Origin: Saprospiraceae bacterium
Lineage (GTDB): Bacteria > Bacteroidota > Bacteroidia > Chitinophagales > Saprospiraceae
Assembly: GCA_947441325.1 (NCBI GenBank)
Contig: CANETR010000098.1
Location: forward strand, 1-7,122
Reading direction: 5' to 3'
DNA: 7,122 nucleotides
The notes beneath the pieces are model-generated. The model ran no database searches, was not told where the DNA came from, and saw only the letters and a list, made by a program, of their open reading frames with translations. A program made the position numbers and the translations under genes. Shown here piece after piece: positions 1 through 5,721 of this stretch. How positions within the stretch are numbered: the stretch's first letter is position 1; every line of letters starts with the position of its first letter.

Positions 1-1747
1 GCTCGACCTTGCTGCGCTTGTTGCCGGAACCAAATACCGCGGTCAGTTCGAAGAGCGAATGAAGGCTATTATGAATGAATTGGAAAAAACCAGAGATGTG
101 ATTCTTTTCATCGATGAAATTCATACCATAGTAGGTGCCGGTGGTGCTACAGGATCTCTCGATGCTTCCAATATCTTCAAGCCTGCGCTTGCCCGTGGAG
201 AACTTCAGTGTATCGGAGCATCAACGCTTGATGAATACAGACAGCATATTGAAAAAGACGGAGCACTCGATCGCCGATTCCAAAAAGTTATTATCGATCC
301 GCCTTCTGCCGATGAAGCAGTTCATATTCTCAAGAATATCCGCGAAAAATATGAGGAATTCCATCATGTGATCTATTCAGATGAAACTCTTGAGGCTTGC
401 GTGAAATTATCAGATCGCTATATTTCCGACAGATTCTTGCCCGATAAAGCTATCGATGTTATGGACGAGGTGGGAGCAAGGGTTCACCTAAAAAATATTC
501 ATGTTCCCGGACATATAGTCCAGTTGGAAGAAGAGATTGAGCAGACAAAGGATCAAAAAAATCAAGCAGTTCGTGATCAGGAATATGAGAAAGCCGCAAA
601 TTTCAGAGATCGTGAATCAAAGCTTATACGTCAGTTGGAACAAGCAAGGCTAGATTGGGAGGAAGAGTCCAAATCAAGAAGATTCCCTGTAACTGTTGAT
701 GATATTGCGGAAGTTGTTTCTATGATGACTGGCATTCCGGTAAGCAATGTAGCTGCAAGCGAAAGTATAAAATTGCTCAGTATGACAGGCGACCTAAAAG
801 GTGCTGTCATTGGTCAGGACGAAGCTATTGTAAAAATTACAAAGGCCATTCAAAGAAACAGAGTGGGTCTTAAGTCTCCCAATAAACCAATTGGTTCCTT
901 TATATTTTTAGGTCCCACTGGTGTCGGTAAAACTGAACTTGCTAAAGTACTTGCTCGTCAGCTTTTCGATTCTGAAGAAGCACTGATACGTATTGACATG
1001 TCTGAGTACATGGAGAAATTTTCGGTAAGCCGACTCATAGGAGCGCCTCCCGGTTATGTAGGCTACGAAGAAGGAGGTCAATTGACTGAAAAAGTGCGTA
1101 GAAAGCCATATTCTGTAGTGTTATTGGATGAAATTGAAAAAGCACATCCCGATATTTTTAATATCCTCTTACAGGTTTTGGACGATGGTCAGCTAACTGA
1201 TGGGCTTGGTCGTAAAGTCGATTTCAAAAATACCTTGATAATTATGACCTCAAACATCGGGGTTCGTAAACTGAAAGAGTTTGGTACCGGCGTAGGTTTC
1301 GCCACCCAAGCTAAGGAAGAAGCAGCAGACAATGAAACCAAAGGTGTAATTGAAACTGCACTGAAACGTACTTTCTCTCCTGAGTTTTTAAATAGAATTG
1401 ACGATGTTGTCATCTTCAATTCACTTGGTAAAGATGAAATTTTCAGAATTATTGATCTTACCTTGAAAAGCTTATACAAAAGGGTTAAAGACTTGGGCTA
1501 TAATTTAGTTTTAGATGATATAGCCAAGAATTATCTTGCGGAAAAAGGTTATGATCCACAGTTCGGTGCAAGACCACTTAATCGTGCCATCCAGAAATAT
1601 CTGGAAGATCCTTTAGCCGAGTTTATCTTGAACAACCAAGCCGATTTGAAGGAGGGTGTAACACTCAATGCCAGTTTGGGAGAAAATGATGTGATGGTTA
1701 TCAGCTTTGCCGATAAGGATAAAAAACCTAAAAAAGGTAAGGCTTAA
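1..1747 (+). CDS. clpC: ATP-dependent Clp protease ATP-binding subunit ClpC (5' truncated)
   Basis: This is a Hsp100 AAA+ unfoldase that threads substrates into the ClpP peptidase in the cytoplasm. The frame is open from the left edge (first full codon at 2-4), giving 581 residues. The N-domain and the D1 Walker A are missing, roughly 250 residues going by the family's usual length. In fragment numbering I see the D1 pore loop KYRG (11-14), D1 Walker B ILFIDE (34-39), the RR finger (91-92), a UVR-type middle segment (about 185-215), D2 Walker A GPTGVGKT (304-311), pore loop GYVG (351-354), Walker B VVLLDE (372-377), sensor-1 TSN (416-418) and sensor-2 GAR (522-524). A VGF tripeptide (431-433) sits where ClpC carries its ClpP-docking loop. 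The short UVR middle region plus VGF argue for ClpC over the disaggregase ClpB. The ATG at 59 is internal. The tail is Lys-rich. A terminator follows 20 bp after the stop. Confidence 0.96.
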   Translation, partial: LDLAALVAGTKYRGQFEERMKAIMNELEKTRDVILFIDEIHTIVGAGGATGSLDASNIFKPALARGELQCIGASTLDEYRQHIEKDGALDRRFQKVIIDPPSADEAVHILKNIREKYEEFHHVIYSDETLEACVKLSDRYISDRFLPDKAIDVMDEVGARVHLKNIHVPGHIVQLEEEIEQTKDQKNQAVRDQEYEKAANFRDRESKLIRQLEQARLDWEEESKSRRFPVTVDDIAEVVSMMTGIPVSNVAASESIKLLSMTGDLKGAVIGQDEAIVKITKAIQRNRVGLKSPNKPIGSFIFLGPTGVGKTELAKVLARQLFDSEEALIRIDMSEYMEKFSVSRLIGAPPGYVGYEEGGQLTEKVRRKPYSVVLLDEIEKAHPDIFNILLQVLDDGQLTDGLGRKVDFKNTLIIMTSNIGVRKLKEFGTGVGFATQAKEEAADNETKGVIETALKRTFSPEFLNRIDDVVIFNSLGKDEIFRIIDLTLKSLYKRVKDLGYNLVLDDIAKNYLAEKGYDPQFGARPLNRAIQKYLEDPLAEFILNNQADLKEGVTLNASLGENDVMVISFADKDKKPKKGKA

Positions 1748-1767
1748 TCGCAAATACTAAAAATTAT

Positions 1768-1804
1768 AAAAAAACTGACTTCAAAATTTGGAGTCAGTTT
1801 TTTT
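1768..1804. terminator. Bidirectional rho-independent terminator between clpC and the DUF4846 gene
   Basis: The core stem ACTGACT/AGTCAGT (1774-1780 with 1792-1798) is extended inward by a T-G wobble and a C-G pair around an A/T loop. Outward it is flanked by seven A (1768-1774) and seven T (1798-1804), so a U-tract forms in either direction. It lies 20 bp after the clpC stop and 7 bp after the end of the minus-strand DUF4846 gene, so it can end both converging transcripts. Confidence 0.9.
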
Positions 1805-1811
1805 ATGCTAT

Positions 1812-2732
1812 TTATTTCCATTTTTTTAATGCCTTTAGATCGAAATCCCATTCGGGAGTATGTAGTTGCGCTCCAAGATTGATTGGATACCAGGGCGATA
1901 GGCTTGTGTTATGGTCAAAATTCTTTAAAATATGAAGGCTTTGGGCTGGCATGTAACTCTGCGCCAGGAGAAAAATTTTATCCCCAGTTTTTATATTTTC
2001 TGCAACATCCAAAACAATGACAGCGTGCCCGGGAAAGCCGCCTTTAATAAATAAATCGCCGGCTTTAATCTCTTCAGTATTTGCCGCCAATAATTCTTTT
2101 TCCAGAGAAGCGGTTCCGGCGTAGGAGAAAATAGTATTCAGATATTTTTTAAAGTTGCTGTATGAATTGTCCTGCACGTTTCCGAGGGTACTAAAATTTA
2201 CAGCATTTCCTGAGATCTTTGGTTTTCTTCCTCTTCTCCAATCCTCGAATGAAACCTTATGCCCACTTGTGAAGTTGAAGTGAATCTTGTCATATTCGCC
2301 ACGGCTGTAATGATACTCGGCTTTTAATCGCATAATGGCATCGGCACATTGTTGCAAATCCGAATTGCCAATATCAATATTGATAATTCTATAAGCTCCT
2401 TTTTGATATGGTTTTTCACGACCATCGTAAAGTAAAACCTTCGATGTTTCTGTTTTTAAAGGTAAAAAACGAAGCCATTCTGCAAAAGAACCTTTAATTA
2501 CATCCTGCCTTCTAAATCCTACTGGAACTGCTATTTGGTTAACGATCGCAGCGTTGTTGTCATAATCAGATATTGAAAGCCAGCTATATATTACTTCCTT
2601 TGGTTTAAGTAGCAGCGTATCAATAGTTGATTTTTTATACTTTGTACGCATGATATTTTCTCCAGACTCACCATAAGTACAGGATATGAATAGCAGTAAA
2701 ACAAATGAAAATACTTTTAAGACACAATTCAT
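1812..2732 (-). CDS. DUF4846 domain-containing probable lipoprotein
   Basis: This 306-residue protein matches, from recall, the DUF4846 family of unknown function. Hallmarks are GSFAEWLRFLPL (81-92), QCADAIMRLKAEY (128-140), FNFTSG (152-157), the GDLFIKGGFPGHAVIVLD block (225-242), LLAQSYMPAQS (255-265) and LSPWY (278-282). The N-terminus has a hydrophobic stretch (residues 4-17) ending at Cys18 in LFISC, an imperfect but Bacteroidota-like lipobox, so export to the periplasm or outer membrane by lipidation is inferred. Its ATG overlaps the ribD TGA as ATGA, with no Shine-Dalgarno, implying translational coupling and one transcript with ribD. Cys129, His236 and Gln258 resemble in order the residues of papain-like or NlpC-type hydrolases, but no activity can be assigned. 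The length seems complete. The transcript ends at the terminator just downstream. Confidence 0.9.
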   Translation of the reverse strand: MNCVLKVFSFVLLLFISCTYGESGENIMRTKYKKSTIDTLLLKPKEVIYSWLSISDYDNNAAIVNQIAVPVGFRRQDVIKGSFAEWLRFLPLKTETSKVLLYDGREKPYQKGAYRIINIDIGNSDLQQCADAIMRLKAEYHYSRGEYDKIHFNFTSGHKVSFEDWRRGRKPKISGNAVNFSTLGNVQDNSYSNFKKYLNTIFSYAGTASLEKELLAANTEEIKAGDLFIKGGFPGHAVIVLDVAENIKTGDKIFLLAQSYMPAQSLHILKNFDHNTSLSPWYPINLGAQLHTPEWDFDLKALKKWK

Positions 2733-3769
2733 TTTTGATCATTTATGTAGTGTTCAATTTGATCTTGCCCCAATTGTTCCAAATTTTTGGATAATGAAGT
2801 AGTAATAAGAGGTGCCGAGATGCCATTGTCAATTTTTTTGGTTTTACTTCTTAAAATAAAAGCTTCATCCCAAAGTTTGTTGGCAATAAAAGTATTGAGT
2901 AAAGTAGCTCCCCCTTCTATCAATATTGAACTTATCTTTCTACTGTGCAGCTCATCCAAAACCCTTTGAAGAAAATTCTCTGAGCTGAAAACGACAGTTA
3001 TATATTCTAAATTATCCTTTATAGATTTTTTTTCTGATTCGGTGAAAACAATAGTTTTTTGAATGCCATCGAATAAATGAAGATTCTCAGGAAGCCTGAG
3101 GCTTTTGTCCAAAACAATCCGAATAGGTTGCTGTCCGAAATAATGCCTCAAGTTCAGCTGAGGATTATCACAGAGCGCAGTTTCTGTGCCTACCATGATG
3201 GCGGTCTCAGCTGCTCTTAATTTGTGAACAAAATAACTTGATAAGGGACCCGATATTTGAATTTTTTCATTTCTACGACCAATAAATCCATCAGCGCTGA
3301 CAGCATATTTTAATACAATGTAGGGTCTTTTTTTTTCGACATTGGTAAAAAATCTTCTATTAAGCCAATTTGCCTCCTTTTCAAGAACTCCTACAACAAC
3401 TTCTACTCCTGCTTCCCTTAGTTTTTCGATACTGCGGCCGGCGACTTCATAATATGGATCTACAGAGCCAATGACAACTCTTGGTATTTTATGCTTTAAA
3501 ATAAGATCGACACAAGGGCCTGTTTTTCCAAAATGAAAACAGGGTTCAAGACTTACATAAATACAACTATTTTCCAGAACTGATTTGTCAGGCACTGAAT
3601 TTATAGCATTTACTTCTGCATGAGGCCCACCATATTTTTCGTGCCAACCCTCCCCAATAATGGTATTATTGTGAACGACAACAGAGCCGACAAAGGGATT
3701 TGGGTTGTTGAGCCCCCTTGCAAGTTGAGCAATATCTATACAACGCTGCATGAATATATTGTCGTTCAT
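2729..3769 (-). CDS. ribD: Bifunctional riboflavin biosynthesis deaminase/reductase RibD
   Basis: RibD performs two cytoplasmic riboflavin steps: deamination of diaminohydroxyphosphoribosylaminopyrimidine, then NADPH-dependent reduction of the ribosyl side chain. The 346 residues are full length for the family. The N-terminal cytidine-deaminase-like domain (about 1-145) has NNPNPFVGSVV (21-31), the zinc/catalytic HAE (His50, Glu52), and PC-x8-C with Cys77 and Cys86. The second motif reads GKTGPC where many family members have GKTPPC. The DPYYEVAGRSI segment (104-114) follows. The reductase domain (about 148-346) shows LKYAVSADGFIG (153-164), the HKLRAAETAIMVGT segment (182-195), CDNPQLNLR (200-208) and LIEGGATL (283-290). 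The start at 3769 is supported by a promoter match 22 bp upstream and by FMQRCIDIAQ aligning with the usual N-terminus. No other rib gene is in the window; the partner is the DUF4846 gene. Confidence 0.96.
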   Translation of the reverse strand: MNDNIFMQRCIDIAQLARGLNNPNPFVGSVVVHNNTIIGEGWHEKYGGPHAEVNAINSVPDKSVLENSCIYVSLEPCFHFGKTGPCVDLILKHKIPRVVIGSVDPYYEVAGRSIEKLREAGVEVVVGVLEKEANWLNRRFFTNVEKKRPYIVLKYAVSADGFIGRRNEKIQISGPLSSYFVHKLRAAETAIMVGTETALCDNPQLNLRHYFGQQPIRIVLDKSLRLPENLHLFDGIQKTIVFTESEKKSIKDNLEYITVVFSSENFLQRVLDELHSRKISSILIEGGATLLNTFIANKLWDEAFILRSKTKKIDNGISAPLITTSLSKNLEQLGQDQIEHYINDQK

Positions 3770-3791
3770 CTTAATTCTTCTTGATTTTTTA

Positions 3792-3824
3792 CAAAAGTAG
3801 TCAAATAGCTTTTAACAGAAACAA
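3792..3824 (-). promoter_or_regulatory. Predicted Bacteroidota-type promoter for ribD
   Basis: Read on the minus strand, TACTTTTG (3799-3792) is a perfect match to the -7 element TAnnTTTG, and TTG (3824-3822) lies 22 nt upstream as the -33 element. Transcription would start near 3785, leaving a leader of only about 16 nt before the ribD ATG. That is too short for an FMN riboswitch. Confidence 0.6.
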
Positions 3825-3898
3825 TAAGATTAAAAAAAAGAGTTTACAACTTCTGCCTCATACTTTTCGTCAATTAGTTGTATTAAGGGACTAAATGT

Positions 3899-3934
3899 AC
3901 TTATTCTTAATAAGTGAGCAAAATCACTTTTTTT
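3899..3934 (+). other. Two overlapping hairpins, the second terminator-like
   Basis: ACTTATT-ctt-AATAAGT (3899-3915) is a perfect 7-bp stem. AAGTGA-gcaaaa-TCACTT (3912-3929) is a perfect 6-bp stem running into seven T (3928-3934). They share 3912-3915, so only one can form at a time, like an attenuator. No convincing plus-strand promoter lies upstream, and both stems are short and A/T-rich, so chance is a real alternative. Confidence 0.3.
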
Positions 3935-3952
3935 AAATACGCATTAAAGTAA

Positions 3953-3987
3953 TTGAAAATCAATAAATTGAGTATAAAATAATTTTG
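3953..3987 (+). promoter_or_regulatory. Possible distal promoter for the outer-membrane protein gene
   Basis: TAATTTTG (3980-3987) matches TAnnTTTG exactly. The nearest TTG (3953-3955) is 24 nt away, slightly longer than the usual 19-21 nt. It would give a leader of about 165 nt. In such A/T-rich DNA a chance match is plausible. Confidence 0.3.
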
Positions 3988-4014
3988 ACTTATTTGCTTG
4001 GGTTGACATTGTCC

Positions 4015-4046
4015 TTGTTTTATTGATTTCTTTTAACATAACTTTG
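4015..4046 (+). promoter_or_regulatory. Predicted main Bacteroidota-type promoter for the outer-membrane protein gene
   Basis: TAACTTTG (4039-4046) is a perfect TAnnTTTG -7 element, with TTG (4015-4017) 21 nt upstream. The predicted start near 4053 gives a leader of about 110 nt. This is the best-spaced promoter match facing right in the spacer. Confidence 0.6.
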
Positions 4047-4161
4047 TACCTGAAATTTTTTAATTGTTTTTATTTATTATAAGATACCTGCTTATATAGC
4101 TTTTTAGCTTTTTTATATTTTTTAACATTTAAGTTTTTTATTCTAAAAAACCAAATTTTTT

Positions 4162-5067
4162 ATGAAAAAACTGTCATTTTTATTTCTTATGGTTTTTGTT
4201 TCTTTTGCAGGCACAATCAGTGCTCAGGAAGAGGAAACAACTACTTCTGGTGGTGTTAAACAAATTACTAACAAAAACGGGGTACCTGTCTTACCAGAGG
4301 CGGGGTCATATGCTATCGGTTTCGATGCATTGCCTTTCCTCCGTTATGCTGGTAACATGTTTAATGGTAACACCAACAACAACAATCCCGTTGCAGGTTT
4401 CGCAAACCAAGGCGGTGCTGGCATAGGTGGTACGCTTTACGGAAAGTACTTCCTTTCTGAATCAAACGCAATCCGCGCAAGATTCTCTATCAATCAATCT
4501 ACTGTACAGGATGTCAATCGTGTTATCCTCGATGGTCAGTCTGTTCCTCAGAGCAATATTGAAGTTGAAGATGAGTTCATCAACAGCAGCTTCAATGTTC
4601 AATTGGGTGCTGGTATGGAATGGCGCCGTGGTAAAGGCCGTTTGATGGGTGTTTATGGTGCAGAGGCACTTGTAGGTTTGTCTACCTCAAGCGAGTCTTA
4701 CACTTATGGCAATGCTATCACAGCTGGCAATCAGGCTCCAACTACAACAACCAACTTTGCTGCTGGTAACAGTGCTCCAATTTCTTCACGCATTATCAGC
4801 CGTACAAATCCTAACAGTTTCAATCTTACTGCATTGGGTTTTGCTGGTGTTGAGTACTTCTTTGCTCCTCAAATCTCTATCGGAGCTGAGTTTACTCTTG
4901 GTCTTCGTTACACAGGAACTAACCGTTCTGAGGTTGTAAGAGAAGAGTGGGAAGCAAACTCTGGCACAGTTATCAATGTTAGCGATGTAAATTCTGACAT
5001 CCTGACTAACTTCGGTATTGCTACAGGCGTGTGGGGTGGTTCTATCAACCTGATGTTCCACTTCTAA
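4162..5067 (+). CDS. Predicted outer-membrane beta-barrel protein, function unknown
   Basis: This 301-residue protein has a clear signal peptide: MKK, a hydrophobic core (4-16) and a likely signal peptidase I cut after ISA (21), leaving an N-terminus starting QEEE. The mature part opens with an acidic, Thr/Ser-rich linker, then alternating-polarity segments typical of barrel strands, for example around 49-60, 89-98, 103-112, 143-155, 161-174, 222-235, 237-250 and 284-301. The chain ends in Phe (SINLMFHF), the usual C-terminal signal of outer-membrane barrels. Asn/Thr/Ser-rich stretches (67-77, 175-220) would be surface loops. I do not recognise a named family; a porin-like or structural role is possible. 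Codons are of the highly expressed type (CGT/CGC for Arg, AAC for Asn, GCT for Ala), unlike the minus-strand DUF4846 gene. The lipoprotein gene follows 77 bp later without an obvious promoter. Confidence 0.85.
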   Translation: MKKLSFLFLMVFVSFAGTISAQEEETTTSGGVKQITNKNGVPVLPEAGSYAIGFDALPFLRYAGNMFNGNTNNNNPVAGFANQGGAGIGGTLYGKYFLSESNAIRARFSINQSTVQDVNRVILDGQSVPQSNIEVEDEFINSSFNVQLGAGMEWRRGKGRLMGVYGAEALVGLSTSSESYTYGNAITAGNQAPTTTTNFAAGNSAPISSRIISRTNPNSFNLTALGFAGVEYFFAPQISIGAEFTLGLRYTGTNRSEVVREEWEANSGTVINVSDVNSDILTNFGIATGVWGGSINLMFHF

Positions 5068-5101
5068 TCGAAATATTGATTAGATTTTCGGTATAACCGA
5101 A
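5065..5101 (+). other. Tandem intercistronic hairpins after the barrel gene
   Basis: TAATCGA-aata-TTGATTA (5065-5082, one G-T wobble) begins at the stop codon itself. TTCGGT-ata-ACCGAA (5087-5101) is a perfect 6-bp stem. The sequence after it is T-rich but lacks a continuous T run, so full termination is unlikely. Partial attenuation or 3'-end protection of the upstream cistron would fit. Confidence 0.45.
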
Positions 5102-5144
5102 CCCTTTATTTTAATTTTTAAAAACATCTTAAATTTAAATAGTC

Positions 5145-5627
5145 ATGAAAAAAATTGCAATTCTTGCTGCTGTTTTCGGCACATTTGTTTTCACTACTTC
5201 TTGCAAAAAAGTAGAAGATCCAACAGCTGTTAACGTAATCGAAAGTGCTGGTACAGCTACTATTTCTGGTTTTGCTTATGCTGACCTCGATGATGATAAC
5301 TCTCCTGAAGCTGAGTTTGCTAAAGCAGGTACAAAAGTATTCATCGTAATCAATCCAAATGATTTTCCTGGTGCTTCTGTAAGCCTTAACAATGATAACT
5401 TGCTTGTTTACACAGCAACTGTTGGTGCTGATGGCAAATGGTCAGCTACTGTAAAGGCTCCTAAAACTCCAATCTCTGCAACAATCACTGCAGATCCTTT
5501 CCGTGCTCGTTATATTGATTTCAATGGTGATTCAGAAGAGGATGTAATCTTCTCTCTTGATAACGGTGACAATGTTGCTGTATGGGAAGGTAACAACACT
5601 TTCTACGACCTTGAGTGGGTACAGTAG
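5145..5627 (+). CDS. Small Asp-rich putative lipoprotein, function unknown
   Basis: This is a 160-residue envelope protein. MKKIAILAAVFGTFVF is a signal peptide, and Cys20 in TTSC is a likely lipidation site; the -3 Thr is non-consensus, but SCKK starts are common in Bacteroidota lipoproteins. The mature region looks all-beta: ATISGFAYADLDDDN (38-52), GTKVFIVIN (62-70), LVYTATVGADGKWSATV (87-103) and ATITADPFRARY (112-123). This resembles a transthyretin- or Ig-like fold, inferred from pattern only. Two acidic loops stand out: DLDDDN (47-52) and DFNGDSEED (125-133). The latter looks like the calcium-binding loops of FG-GAP or dockerin-type proteins. It follows the barrel gene by 77 bp, has similarly high-expression codons, and is closed by a strong terminator, so the two probably form one unit. 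No named family is recognised. Confidence 0.82.
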   Translation: MKKIAILAAVFGTFVFTTSCKKVEDPTAVNVIESAGTATISGFAYADLDDDNSPEAEFAKAGTKVFIVINPNDFPGASVSLNNDNLLVYTATVGADGKWSATVKAPKTPISATITADPFRARYIDFNGDSEEDVIFSLDNGDNVAVWEGNNTFYDLEWVQ

Positions 5628-5665
5628 TATTTGTCTAACTTTGTAAGAGCTATATAAGAAATGAT

Positions 5666-5697
5666 AAAGCCGGCTGAGTATTCAGTCGGCTTTTTTT
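5666..5697 (+). terminator. Rho-independent terminator of the barrel/lipoprotein unit
   Basis: A 12-bp stem, AAAGCCGGCTGA with TCAGTCGGCTTT (one G-T wobble), encloses a GTAT loop and runs into seven T (5691-5697), 38 bp after the lipoprotein stop. On the minus strand the tail is only TTT plus mixed bases, so it would terminate the converging dehydrogenase gene (stop at 5722) less efficiently. Confidence 0.92.
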
Positions 5698-5721
5698 ATG
5701 TCGCTTGTCGATCCTTGAAAA

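Larger units (their letters stand above)
3770..4161. other. AT-rich divergent intergenic region (ribD / outer-membrane protein gene)
   Basis: This is 392 bp without a credible gene. It separates the minus-strand ribD unit from the plus-strand envelope pair and holds outward promoters for both sides, plus two overlapping hairpins at 3899-3929. The last 110 bp or so before 4162 would be an A/T-rich 5' leader for the barrel gene, with long T runs and no strong hairpin seen. The ATG at 4162 is preceded by A-rich sequence rather than a Shine-Dalgarno site, as is usual in Bacteroidota. Confidence 0.8.

Noticed and set aside
59..61. ATG at 59 as the start of clpC
   Set aside because: The same frame is open back to base 2 and encodes the conserved D1 pore-loop region (KYRG) just upstream, so this Met is internal and the gene begins left of the window.
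1189..1479. Minus-strand open frame of 96 codons inside clpC
   Set aside because: It is antisense to strongly conserved D2 coding sequence and shows no family features.
1..1747. ClpB disaggregase as an alternative for the first gene
   Set aside because: The middle region is a short UVR-type segment rather than ClpB's long coiled coil, and a VGF ClpP-docking loop is present.
3770..3900. FMN riboswitch upstream of ribD
   Set aside because: The predicted leader is only about 16 nt and the conserved multi-helix RFN sequence is not visible in the upstream DNA.
4003..4008. TTGACA as a proteobacterial-type -35 box
   Set aside because: No TATAAT-like box lies about 17 nt downstream, and the neighbouring TTG/TAnnTTTG pair fits the host group better.
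4196..5061. Several alternative-frame and antisense open frames within the barrel gene
   Set aside because: All are shadows of a gene with a clean signal peptide, barrel pattern and C-terminal Phe; none has a plausible start context or product.
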